A model generated the notes under the pieces. It had not been told where the DNA came from. It ran no database searches and was given only the letters and a program-made list of their open reading frames with translations. The position numbers were made by a program, and so were the translations under genes. Shown here piece by piece: positions 1-7,316 of a stretch of 32,068 nucleotides of DNA. Each line of letters opens with the position of its first letter. The first letter of the stretch is position 1. The DNA lies in contig CAKRRX010000018.1 in assembly GCA_934394595.1 (NCBI GenBank), positions 1 through 32,068 of the forward strand, written 5' to 3'. The stretch is from an uncultured Blautia sp. GTDB lineage: Bacteria > Bacillota > Clostridia > Lachnospirales > Lachnospiraceae.

Positions 1-780
1 TTGGCAATTGATCTGAAAAAGGCCCGTGAAGTTTTTGAGGCCTATCTTGATGAATATGACAGAAATGATGAAAAAATAAAGCTGAAGATCGTGCATACTT
101 ATGGGGTGGTGAGCTGCGCCAGGGAAATTGGAAAAAGGATGAAGCTGGGAGAAGAAGAGCAGCAGCTGGCGGAGCTGATCGCACTTTTACATGATATTGG
201 AAGATTTGAACAGCTGCGCCTTTATGACAGTTTTATGCCGGACACTATGGATCATGCAGCTTTTGGGGTGAAGCTTCTTTTTGATGGGGAAAACCCTATG
301 ATTCGCAGGTTCCTGGCAGATACCTGTTATGATGAGATTATATACGCTGCTATTGCAAAGCACAGCGATTTCAGATTAGAGGGAATTACAGATGAACGCA
401 TCCTTTTTCATGCCCAAATGATCCGGGATGCGGACAAGCTGGATAATTGCAGAGTAAAGCTGAGAGAACCACTTGAGGCGATGTTGGATGTTCCTGCTGC
501 TGATGCAGGAAAAGGCCTGATCTCCCCGGCAGTATGGGAATCCTGTGTGAAAAAAGAATCTGTTTTATCTGCCAACCGGGTGACTTCTGTGGATTTTTGG
601 GTATCCTATATTGTACAGTATTATGACCTGAATTTTAAGGAATCCTGGGAGATCATGAAAGAGAAAAATTACATTTCCAGGATTGCAGGGAGACTGGATT
701 ATGCAGAAGAAGATACCAGGAAAAAGATACAGCTTCTGGTAAAGGAAATGAATGAATATGCGGAGAAGCTGTTATGTTAA
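1..780 (+). CDS. HD-domain phosphohydrolase
   Basis: 259 residues. HD superfamily metal-dependent phosphohydrolase, probably cytosolic. The metal-binding signature is visible: H32 in a VHTYGVV segment, the paired H64-D65 in LLHDIGRFE, H121 in AKHSD and D143/D145 in RDADKLDN. Substrate cannot be told from sequence; many family members act on nucleotides or cyclic nucleotides. The frame opens with TTG at the first base of the window, so the ribosome site is not visible and an upstream start is possible. The stop overlaps the start of the next gene by 7 bp, so the two are probably co-translated. There is no transmembrane segment or extra sensory domain. Confidence 0.85.
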   Translation: MAIDLKKAREVFEAYLDEYDRNDEKIKLKIVHTYGVVSCAREIGKRMKLGEEEQQLAELIALLHDIGRFEQLRLYDSFMPDTMDHAAFGVKLLFDGENPMIRRFLADTCYDEIIYAAIAKHSDFRLEGITDERILFHAQMIRDADKLDNCRVKLREPLEAMLDVPAADAGKGLISPAVWESCVKKESVLSANRVTSVDFWVSYIVQYYDLNFKESWEIMKEKNYISRIAGRLDYAEEDTRKKIQLLVKEMNEYAEKLLC

Positions 781-1340
781 ATAAAAAATTTGCCTATCAG
801 ATCATCCGAAGCAAACGCAGGACTGTAACTTTGGAAATCCGTCCGGATGGTCGGCTGATCGTCCGTGCGCCTCTTCGGTTATCCGAAGCAAGGATCAACC
901 GATTTGTAGAAGAAAAGAGCCAGTGGATTCTGAAAAATCTGGAAAAAATACAACAAAGAGAAGCTGCAAAAGAGAGCGTAAAAAAGCTTTCACCGTCTGA
1001 AAAAAAGCAGTTTCAGGAAAAAGCCTGTCAGGTGTTTCCGGCACGGGTAGCCTATTATGCAAAGAAGACAGGCGTGACATATGGAAGGATCACCCTTCGT
1101 CAGCAGAAGACAAGGTGGGGATCCTGCAGTGCTGCAGGAAACCTGAATTTCAACTGGCTTTTGATACTGGCACCACCGGAAGTGCTGGATTATGTGGTAG
1201 TTCATGAGCTTTGTCATCGAAAAGAAATGAATCATTCCGACGCATTCTGGAAGGAGGTAGAAACAGTTCTTCCAGATTACAGGGAGCAAAAAAGATGGCT
1301 GAAAGAGAATGGCTGGAAACTTATGGAGGAGGGAATGTGA
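774..1340 (+). CDS. YgjP-type (DUF45/SprT-like) zinc metallopeptidase
   Basis: 188 residues, the usual length of the YgjP/M48-like family. The zinc motif is H144-E145-L-C-H148, followed by a third ligand candidate H154 in a NHSDAFW segment. The family hallmark TRWGSCS precedes it at residues 113-119. The N-terminal part is beta-rich and basic (RSKRRTVTLEIRPDGRL). Family knowledge: soluble minigluzincins with poorly defined substrates. The ATG lies within the last codons of the HD-domain gene (7-bp overlap). The stop TGA at 1338-1340 overlaps the start of the GH5 gene, so this is the middle gene of a tight three-gene run. Confidence 0.88.
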   Translation: MLNKKFAYQIIRSKRRTVTLEIRPDGRLIVRAPLRLSEARINRFVEEKSQWILKNLEKIQQREAAKESVKKLSPSEKKQFQEKACQVFPARVAYYAKKTGVTYGRITLRQQKTRWGSCSAAGNLNFNWLLILAPPEVLDYVVVHELCHRKEMNHSDAFWKEVETVLPDYREQKRWLKENGWKLMEEGM

Positions 1341-2344
1341 TGGAGAAAAAACGAAAAAGAAGAGTAGTGATATTGGGAATCTTTCTCTGCCTGTGTGCGT
1401 TTTGCATGCCGGTATCTGCAGCGTCAAAGCTGCCCAGACTTCAGGTAAAGGGAAGCAGACTGGTAAACAGCAGTGGAAAAAATGTGCAGCTGCGAGGTGT
1501 AAGTACTCATGGGCTATCCTGGTATCCGGAGTATGTAAATCAGAGTGCATTTACTTTTATGAAGAAAAACTGGAAGATAAATGCAGTGCGCCTTGCTATG
1601 TATACTGCGGAATATAACGGGTACTGTACCGGGGATGAAGCAAACCGCAGGAAGCTGGAAACGTGCATTGACAATGGGGTGAAATATGCCACAAATGCAG
1701 GGCTTTATGTGATCATAGACTGGCATATATTAAGCGATGGAAATCCGCAGCAGAATCAGAAACAGGCACTTAAATTCTTCAAAAAAATGGCGAAAAAGTA
1801 TAAAAATAATACCAATGTGATCTATGAAATCTGCAACGAACCAAATGGCGGAACTTCCTGGAAAACAGTAAAAAGATATGCTGAAAAGATCATAAAAGGC
1901 ATCCGCACATATGATAAAAAAGCTGTGATCCTTGTGGGTACCCCAACATGGTCTCAGGATGTGGATCTGGCAGCACTGTCTCCTATCAGCAAAAAATACA
2001 GAAAAAATGTAATGTACACATTGCATTTTTATGCCGGAACCCATGGACAGTGGCTGCGAGATAAAGCACAGACTGCATTAGATAAAGGGTTGCCATTGTT
2101 TGTATCGGAATTCAGCATCTGTGATGCGTCCGGAAATGGAAATCTGAATAAAAAAGAGGCAAAAAAATGGCTCAGTTTTCTGGATCGTAATAAGATCAGT
2201 TATGTGGCATGGAGTTTGTCAAACAAAGGGGAGAGTTCTGCTTTTATCCGGTCAAACTGTAAAAAAACCGGGAAATGGTCTTCCAAAAATCTGACTGCGG
2301 CCGGAAAATGGATCACAAACTGGTATAAGAAGGCTGGAAAATAA
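1340..2344 (+). CDS. secreted glycoside hydrolase family 5 (cellulase-like)
   Basis: 334 residues. I place the start at ATG 1340, just behind GGAGGAGGG at 1325-1333. The longer frame to 1211 has no reason to be used. Residues 1-27 are a Sec signal peptide: KKRKRR, a hydrophobic core, then a VSAAS cleavage region. The catalytic domain follows directly. The family landmarks are an RLAMYTAEYNG strand, D128-W-H (IIDWHI), the acid/base E167 in YEICNEPNGG and the nucleophile E257 in LFVSEFS. Role: retaining endo-beta-glycanase, exported or cell-associated. Exact polysaccharide is unknown. There is no carbohydrate-binding module, dockerin or sortase motif. It is the only obvious polysaccharide enzyme here, with no PUL-like partners. 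Confidence 0.9.
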   Translation: MEKKRKRRVVILGIFLCLCAFCMPVSAASKLPRLQVKGSRLVNSSGKNVQLRGVSTHGLSWYPEYVNQSAFTFMKKNWKINAVRLAMYTAEYNGYCTGDEANRRKLETCIDNGVKYATNAGLYVIIDWHILSDGNPQQNQKQALKFFKKMAKKYKNNTNVIYEICNEPNGGTSWKTVKRYAEKIIKGIRTYDKKAVILVGTPTWSQDVDLAALSPISKKYRKNVMYTLHFYAGTHGQWLRDKAQTALDKGLPLFVSEFSICDASGNGNLNKKEAKKWLSFLDRNKISYVAWSLSNKGESSAFIRSNCKKTGKWSSKNLTAAGKWITNWYKKAGK

Positions 2345-2353
2345 AATGATACC

Positions 2354-2415
2354 AGTGTCAAAAGGTCAAAAAGCCGTTCGTGCTTGCACGATAAGGCGTT
2401 TGAACTTGGGACACT
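2354..2415 (+). repeat. structured intergenic repeat, copy 1 (CTTG-loop hairpin)
   Basis: A 62-nt imperfect palindrome between the GH5 and PHP genes. The outer stem is AGTGTC/GACACT. A middle stem pairs AAGGTCAAA with TTTGAACTT with one mismatch. The apical hairpin is TCGTG-CTTG-CACGA at 2378-2391, a five-pair stem closed by G-C around a CUUG tetraloop. It aligns base for base with the copy at 13424-13485 read on the minus strand and shares core architecture with 31956-32012. No coding frame or T-run accompanies it. Function unknown; it could be a dispersed REP-like element or a structured RNA. Confidence 0.7.
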
Positions 2416-2454
2416 TCAGTCTACAACAATACAAAACAGTGAAGAGGTAAAAAG

Positions 2455-3687
2455 GTGAAAATAATAGCAGATCTTCATATTCATTCCCGTTATTCTATGG
2501 CAACCAGCAGGCAGGGAACCCCGGAATATCTGGATCTTTGGGCAAGAAAAAAGGGAATTTCCCTGATCGGAACAGGGGATTTTACCCATCCAGGATGGCG
2601 TCAGGAGCTGCAGGAAAAACTGGAGCCGGCAGAAGAGGGACTGTATCGGCTGAAAGAAGAATATGTTCTGGAAGAGTCCAGAGATATGCCGGGAACAGCT
2701 CCAAGGTTTGCATTTACCGGTGAGATCAGTTCAATTTACAAAAAGAATGGAAAATGCAGAAAAATCCATAATGTGCTCCTGCTTTCGGGGATGGAAGCGG
2801 CAGATGAAATGGCAGGAAAACTGGAAAAAATAGGAAATATCCATTCAGATGGCAGACCCATCCTTGGGCTGGACTGCCGGGATCTTCTGGAGATACTTCT
2901 GGAAACAGATCCGGCGGGGATTCTGGTACCGGCACACATCTGGACACCGCATTTTGGCCTGCTTGGAGCAGCGTCCGGATTTGATTCTGTAGAGGAATGT
3001 TTTGAGGATCTGACACCTTATATCCATGCTGTGGAAACCGGATTATCCTCTGATCCGCCTATGAACTGGAAAGTATCCGCTCTGGATGGCCTTTTTCTGA
3101 TCTCCAATTCAGATGCACATTCTCCCTCCAAACTGGGAAGGGAGGCGAATCTTCTGGATATGGAACTGTCTTACAGAGGTCTGTACAAGGCAATTCAGGA
3201 GGGAAAAGGTCTGGAAGGAACTTTGGAATTTTTTCCGGAGGAGGGAAAATATCATTATGATGGTCACAGGAAATGCCATGTGTGCTGCAGCCCAAAGGAG
3301 ACCCAAAAGTATCATGGAATCTGTCCTGTGTGTGGAAAAAAGCTCACTATGGGAGTGGATCACAGAGTAGCTGATCTTACGGATAAAGAGGATGGATCAG
3401 CAGGGGAGAATGCCAGAACTTTTGAAAGTATTGTTCCCCTTCCGGAGGTGATTTCGGCTTGTGTCGGATATTCTACAGCCAGCAAAGCGGTAACATCCCA
3501 ATATGAAAAAATGCTTCGGGAGCTTGGCACGGAATTTCAGATTTTACGGCAGATTCCACCGGAGGATATTAAGAAAAAAAGCAGTTCTCAGATTGCAGAG
3601 GGAATCAGCAGGATACGGTCAGGAAAGGTGATACGAAAGCCTGGATTTGACGGAGAATACGGGAAAATCCAGCTGTTTGCAGAGTAA
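2455..3687 (+). CDS. PHP-domain protein, endonuclease Q-like (TIGR00375/YqxK)
   Basis: 410 residues, GTG start behind GAAGAGGT (2441-2448). The PHP metal site begins the protein: A-D6-L-H8-I-H10-S-R-Y-S, followed by GTGDFTHPGW and, later, NSDAHSPSKLG. A C-terminal zinc-finger region carries CHVCC...CPVC knuckles at about residues 275-295. This layout (PHP, zinc finger, short helical tail) matches the EndoQ/YqxK family, whose archaeal members nick DNA 5' to deaminated bases. Expected role: nucleic-acid repair in the cytosol. The family assignment is firm; the enzymatic activity for the bacterial branch is inference. A 110-bp gap with a structured repeat separates it from the GH5 gene. Confidence 0.83.
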   Translation: MKIIADLHIHSRYSMATSRQGTPEYLDLWARKKGISLIGTGDFTHPGWRQELQEKLEPAEEGLYRLKEEYVLEESRDMPGTAPRFAFTGEISSIYKKNGKCRKIHNVLLLSGMEAADEMAGKLEKIGNIHSDGRPILGLDCRDLLEILLETDPAGILVPAHIWTPHFGLLGAASGFDSVEECFEDLTPYIHAVETGLSSDPPMNWKVSALDGLFLISNSDAHSPSKLGREANLLDMELSYRGLYKAIQEGKGLEGTLEFFPEEGKYHYDGHRKCHVCCSPKETQKYHGICPVCGKKLTMGVDHRVADLTDKEDGSAGENARTFESIVPLPEVISACVGYSTASKAVTSQYEKMLRELGTEFQILRQIPPEDIKKKSSSQIAEGISRIRSGKVIRKPGFDGEYGKIQLFAE

Positions 3688-3722
3688 AAAACAGCTGATT
3701 TGTTATCTGAAGAGAGGGAAAA

Positions 3723-4172
3723 ATGGCAGAAAAAATTGGAATTATTTCAGATACTCATGGGCTTTTACGGCCAAAAGTGAAAGAGATTTTGAAAGGCTGT
3801 GATTATATTTTACATGCCGGAGATGTGGACTGTCCTGAGATTTTGGATGAATTGCGCCCTCTGGGATCTGTTTATGTGGTGAGGGGGAATAATGATGGCT
3901 TCTGGGCGCAGAATCTGAGAAGAAGCTTAAAGTTTTCCATAGGAAATATAAAGTTTTTTATGGTACATGATAAGAAGGATGTGGCCTGGGAACTGGGAGA
4001 GACCAAGGTGGTCATATTTGGGCATAGCCATAAGTATTTTTGCAGTGAAATTGATGGAAGATTGTGGCTGAATCCGGGCAGCTGCGGGCACAGCCGTTTT
4101 GGCGGTGAAGTCACAATGGCTGTTATGACTGTGGAAAATGGAAAGTGGAGTGTAGAAAAAATACTATTATAA
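3723..4172 (+). CDS. YfcE/MJ0936-type metallophosphoesterase
   Basis: 149 residues, close to the family norm of about 150-185. All calcineurin-like metal motifs are present: D10-T-H12 (IISDTHG), D34 (HAGDVD), N57-D58 (RGNND), H82 (MVHDKK) and H101-S-H103 (FGHSHK). Role: small cytosolic phosphodiesterase acting in vitro on model or cyclic-nucleotide substrates; true substrate unknown. The ATG follows GAGAGGG at 3712-3718. It lies 35 bp behind the PHP gene and is probably read with it. A fresh promoter follows it at 4210-4237. Confidence 0.87.
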   Translation: MAEKIGIISDTHGLLRPKVKEILKGCDYILHAGDVDCPEILDELRPLGSVYVVRGNNDGFWAQNLRRSLKFSIGNIKFFMVHDKKDVAWELGETKVVIFGHSHKYFCSEIDGRLWLNPGSCGHSRFGGEVTMAVMTVENGKWSVEKILL

Positions 4173-4209
4173 AGCTATTTTTTCAGTAAATAATTGTGCA
4201 AAGATAGCC

Positions 4210-4237
4210 TTGCAATTTCAAATGTATACGGTATAAT
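4210..4237 (+). promoter_or_regulatory. probable sigma-A promoter for the lrgAB unit
   Basis: TTGCAA at 4210-4215, a 16-bp spacer, and a perfect TATAAT at 4232-4237, 40 bp ahead of the GTG start of the first gene. Inferred start of transcription near 4244. Confidence 0.6.
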
Positions 4238-4277
4238 GGGTCAGAAGAAAATGCCATGAAAGAAATGAGGATTTGCA

Positions 4278-4754
4278 GTGGAGAAAAAGAAAATAGATGT
4301 GAAATTCATTGTAGGAATGATCATGCTGCTGTTGATTTTTGGTGTGGTAGGCGGGTCCTTCTGGAATATGGTTGCCAGACAGGCAGAAAAGGACAGACAG
4401 GAGGAAGCACGCCTTGATCAGGAAGCAATCCGGGCCATCTGCGTGGAAGTGGGAGATATACTGAAGACTATGGTGTTTGTGGACATGGACAAAAAGACTG
4501 TTTTCAGTGCAGAGGTTCCAAAGGAGGGAATCTATAATCAAAAAGGCGCCCTGATCGCCGGAGATACTCTGGTAAATGGTGATATGGTGAAAATTTACGG
4601 AGATGGGAATATGACTCGCTCCATACCTGCGCAGTATCCCGATGTTACCAAAATGAAAAGGATCGGAAGAGCCACACTGGAGGAATTACAGCCATATCTG
4701 GAAATCGCAAAAGAACTTCTTTATGGAGACGGCAAGGAGGATGACAAAAATTGA
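4278..4754 (+). CDS. membrane-anchored protein of unknown function, coupled to lrgA
   Basis: 158 residues; GTG start behind GAGGA at 4267-4271. I do not recognise the family. A short basic N-terminus (MEKKKIDVK) and one hydrophobic segment at about residues 10-31 predict a single N-in anchor. A charged helical stretch (RQAEKDRQEEARLDQEA) follows, then a domain of short beta-like segments (FVDMDKKTVFSAEVP, LVNGDMVKIYGDGNMT) facing outside. The last third is helical (EELQPYLEIAKELLYG). It has no cysteine lipobox and no enzyme motif. Its stop overlaps the lrgA TTG start (ATTGA), so it is translationally coupled to the holin-like pair and is probably a partner of it. The compact domain recalls small OB-like extracellular domains, but that is only an impression. 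Confidence 0.7.
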   Translation: MEKKKIDVKFIVGMIMLLLIFGVVGGSFWNMVARQAEKDRQEEARLDQEAIRAICVEVGDILKTMVFVDMDKKTVFSAEVPKEGIYNQKGALIAGDTLVNGDMVKIYGDGNMTRSIPAQYPDVTKMKRIGRATLEELQPYLEIAKELLYGDGKEDDKN

Positions 4755-5113
4755 AGTATCTGAGGCAATTTTGTATTATACTGCTTATTTCAGCGCTGGG
4801 AGAAGGATTACATATCTTTATTCCTCTTCCAATACCTGCCAGTGTATATGGGCTGGTGCTGATGCTGGGTGCTTTGACCAGCGGCATTCTGAAGATGGAG
4901 CAGGTGGAAGATGCGGCTGATTTTCTGGTGGAGATCATGCCGGTCATGTTTGTTCCGGCAGGTGTGGGACTGCTGGAGGCCTGGGGGGATCTGCAGCCTA
5001 TCTGGATCCCGGTTGTGGTGATCACGGTGCTGACTACTGTGATCGTAATGGTGATTACAGGCCGTAGCACGCAGTTTGTAATCCGAAAAGACAGGAGGAA
5101 AGAAAAGAAATGA
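4751..5113 (+). CDS. lrgA: LrgA/CidA-family holin-like membrane protein
   Basis: 120 residues, mostly hydrophobic, with about four membrane segments. The family signature IPLPIPASVYGLVLM follows the first segment, then a loop with EIMPVMFVPAGVGLLE, and the tail is basic (RKDRRKEKK). Start is TTG 4751 behind GGCAAGGAGG at 4731-4740. No ATG in this frame gives a full first membrane segment. Known family role: holin-like proteins paired with LrgB that affect murein hydrolase activity, autolysis and, in some species, pyruvate transport. It overlaps its neighbours on both sides (ATTGA upstream, ATGA downstream). Confidence 0.9.
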   Translation: MKYLRQFCIILLISALGEGLHIFIPLPIPASVYGLVLMLGALTSGILKMEQVEDAADFLVEIMPVMFVPAGVGLLEAWGDLQPIWIPVVVITVLTTVIVMVITGRSTQFVIRKDRRKEKK

Positions 5114-5802
5114 TATCATTTATTGAGAATTCCCTGTTTTTCGGGGCAGCAGTAAGTCTGATCGGATATGAGATCGGTCTTTTGCTGAAGAAAAAGTTTA
5201 AAATGGCAGTGTTCAATCCGCTTCTGATCGCTATTCTCTGTGTTATGGGGATTTTGCAGGTGATGCAGGTGGATTATAAGACCTATAATGCAGGCGGACA
5301 GTATATCAGCTATCTGCTTACTCCGGCTACAGTATGTCTGGCTGTTCCGCTTTACCGTCAGCTTACACTTCTGCGCAAAAATCTCAAGGCGGTTATTGTA
5401 GGAATTCTTTCCGGAGTACTTGCAAGTATGGTGAGTGTGCTGGTTTTTGCAAAGCTTTTTGGCCTGTCCCATAAGGAATATGTGACACTTCTTCCTAAGT
5501 CTATCACTACTGCCATTGGAATGGGAGTATCTGAGGAACTGGGAGGACTGGTGACCATTACCGTTGCGGTGATCATCATTACCGGAGTCCTGGGAAATGT
5601 AATCGCAGAAGGCGTCTGCAAGGCAGCGAAGATCGAGGAACCCATTGCAAAAGGTCTGGCCCTTGGAACTTCTGCCCATGCCATCGGAACTTCAAAGGCA
5701 ATGGAAATGGGACCTGTAGAAGGTGCTATGAGCAGCCTGGCCATTGCAGTAGCCGGTCTTCTGACTGTAATTATTGCTTCTGTATTTGCTGGATTTATGT
5801 AA
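5110..5802 (+). CDS. lrgB: LrgB/CidB-family membrane protein
   Basis: 230 residues, the standard length, with about six or seven membrane segments. Family landmarks include FNPLLIAIL near residue 35, YLLTPATVCLAVPLYRQ, the LLPKSITTAIGM segment, and LGTSAHAIGTSKAMEMG near the end. ATG overlaps the lrgA stop (ATGA). Acts with LrgA in the cytoplasmic membrane. A hairpin with a T-run directly behind it (5838-5885) closes the unit, so the transcript seems to hold three genes. No LytS/LytR two-component pair, the usual regulator, lies nearby. Confidence 0.92.
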   Translation: MISFIENSLFFGAAVSLIGYEIGLLLKKKFKMAVFNPLLIAILCVMGILQVMQVDYKTYNAGGQYISYLLTPATVCLAVPLYRQLTLLRKNLKAVIVGILSGVLASMVSVLVFAKLFGLSHKEYVTLLPKSITTAIGMGVSEELGGLVTITVAVIIITGVLGNVIAEGVCKAAKIEEPIAKGLALGTSAHAIGTSKAMEMGPVEGAMSSLAIAVAGLLTVIIASVFAGFM

Positions 5803-5822
5803 GGGCATTTGGAGCATTATTT

Positions 5823-5848
5823 GTAAATATCATCTGTAAATACCATCT
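5823..5848 (+). repeat. 13-bp tandem duplication
   Basis: GTAAATATCATCT (5823-5835) is followed immediately by GTAAATACCATCT (5836-5848), 12 of 13 identical. The second unit supplies the left arm of the lrgB terminator, so the hairpin arm may have arisen by local duplication. Confidence 0.6.
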
Positions 5849-5885
5849 GTCGAGATTGAAGAAAAACATGGCAGATGGTATTTTT
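5838..5885 (+). terminator. Rho-independent terminator after lrgB
   Basis: AAATACCATCTGTC (5838-5851) pairs with GGCAGATGGTATTT (5870-5883) with one G-T wobble, loop of 18 nt, followed by more T residues (TTTTTAT). Confidence 0.75.
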
Positions 5886-5980
5886 ATATTGTGAAAAACA
5901 AACAAATATTCGAAAATAGTCAATTCATTCCGTTTTATTGTACTGAAAATGTGGTAGACTAATCACATAAAAGAAAATGT

Positions 5981-6006
5981 GTTCGGAAAATATGTTCGGA
6001 AAATAT
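5981..6006 (+). repeat. perfect 13-bp tandem direct repeat
   Basis: GTTCGGAAAATAT occurs twice head to tail (5981-5993 and 5994-6006) in the leader of the small membrane protein and WYL regulator. A direct repeat here could be a regulator site, for example for the WYL protein encoded downstream. That is inference only. Confidence 0.6.
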
Positions 6007-6057
6007 ATTTAAGGACATGTCAAGTCGTAGTAAGGAGAATACAAGGAGGACAATAAA

Positions 6058-6315
6058 ATGTGGAATTCTGATAAAAAGACAAAAGCAGGAAAAGCAGTAT
6101 TTCAGGACTATATAGAGCAGGAGCAGCATGGAAAAGAAAATCAGAAATTTTCCGGTGCAATGGCTATGATCCTTGGGATAGTGATCACTGTAGAGATTAT
6201 GATCGCAGGAGCTATGGTGTTTGATATTGATTTTCGCGGAGCAGATCTTGTTGCTCTTATGTTGGCCTTTATGGTATTATATTGTGGAGTCGTAGCAGCT
6301 TTGACAGATAAATAG
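6058..6315 (+). CDS. small two-segment membrane protein, unknown function
   Basis: 85 residues; ATG behind AAGGAGGAC at 6043-6051. The first 32 residues are charged and probably cytosolic (KKTKAGKAVFQDYIEQEQHGKENQK). Two hydrophobic segments follow at about 35-55 and 60-80, joined by a short acidic loop (DIDFRGAD). I do not recognise a family. The next gene, a WYL regulator, starts 11 bp downstream, so the two are co-transcribed. The gene has a good ribosome site and normal codon use, so I take it as real. Confidence 0.75.
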   Translation: MWNSDKKTKAGKAVFQDYIEQEQHGKENQKFSGAMAMILGIVITVEIMIAGAMVFDIDFRGADLVALMLAFMVLYCGVVAALTDK

Positions 6316-6326
6316 GAGTAAGAACC

Positions 6327-7316
6327 ATGCCGAAATCTTTTCAGCAGAAACTTAAAATTTTATATCTTATGCAGGTCTTCATGGAAAAAACGGATGAACA
6401 GCATCCCATGAGTGTTAAGGATCTGCTGGCTTATCTGGAGGATTTTGGCATTCACGCAGAGCGAAAGACAATATATGATGATATTGAGAATCTTCGTGTG
6501 TTTGGCATGGACATTGTGAATCGTCGTGAGAAACCAGCAGGGTTTTATCTGGCCAGCCGTGAGTTTGAGACAGCCGAGCTGAAGCTTCTGATGGATGCAG
6601 TACAGTCGTCTCATTTTCTCACCACAGGGAAATCACGACAACTGATCCACAAGCTGGAGGGTCTTACCAGTGTGTATCAGGCACGAGAGCTGCAGCGGCA
6701 GATGATCGTACAGGATCGAGTGAAAAATAAAAATGAGAGCATTTATTACAACGTGGACGAGATCCATAAGGCTATTTCACAGAATCGTCAGATTAGTTTT
6801 CAATATGCTCAGTGGACGGTATCCAAGGAACTGCATCTGAAAAAGGGTGGTGCAAGATATCATCTTAGTCCCTGGCAGCTGGTTTGGAAGGATGAGAATT
6901 ATTACCTGATCGGAATAGACGAGAGTTGCGGTGTGGTGAAGCACTATCGTGTGGACAAGATGCACAGGATCACTGCTGAAGATCTCCCCAGGAGCGGAAC
7001 TGAGATTTTCGAGAATTTTGACGGAGCTCAGTTTGTTTCCGGGACATTTGGGATGTTTGGTGGTCGACGAGAGACCATATGTCTGGAATTTGAGAATTCG
7101 CTTGCTGGCGTTCTTATTGACAGGTTCGGGTCGGATATTATGATCATGTCCAGGGAAGAAGAATGTTCGATCACCAGAGTGCAGGTCAATGTAAGTGATC
7201 AGTTTTTCGGATGGCTTTCAGCTCTTGGAAAAAGAGTGAAAATTGTTTCACCAGAGAATGTGCGTAGAGAATACCGGGACTTTCTGAAAAGAGCCCTGGA
7301 GAACTATGAAGGGTGA
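6327..7316 (+). CDS. WYL-domain transcriptional regulator
   Basis: 329 residues. N-terminal winged helix of the HTH_11/DeoR kind (about residues 1-65, with SVKDLLAYLEDFGIHAERKTIYDDIENLR). The middle WYL domain at about 140-225 contains RQISFQYAQW, YHLSPWQLVWKDENYYLIG and the KHYRVDKM motif. A C-terminal WCX-like extension follows. Family role: DNA-binding regulators whose WYL fold senses a nucleic-acid or nucleotide ligand. Target unknown; the adjacent small membrane protein is a candidate. It sits 11 bp behind that gene. Its stop overlaps the longer possible birA start. Confidence 0.88.
   Translation: MPKSFQQKLKILYLMQVFMEKTDEQHPMSVKDLLAYLEDFGIHAERKTIYDDIENLRVFGMDIVNRREKPAGFYLASREFETAELKLLMDAVQSSHFLTTGKSRQLIHKLEGLTSVYQARELQRQMIVQDRVKNKNESIYYNVDEIHKAISQNRQISFQYAQWTVSKELHLKKGGARYHLSPWQLVWKDENYYLIGIDESCGVVKHYRVDKMHRITAEDLPRSGTEIFENFDGAQFVSGTFGMFGGRRETICLEFENSLAGVLIDRFGSDIMIMSREEECSITRVQVNVSDQFFGWLSALGKRVKIVSPENVRREYRDFLKRALENYEG

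Noticed and set aside
990..1550. Minus-strand open frame of 186 residues across the metallopeptidase and GH5 genes
   Set aside because: It spans two real genes and their junction and has no start signal.
5116..5679. Long minus-strand open frame (187 residues) opposite lrgB
   Set aside because: It mirrors a hydrophobic membrane gene with clear family motifs on the plus strand, has no ribosome site and reads as Cys/His-rich noise.
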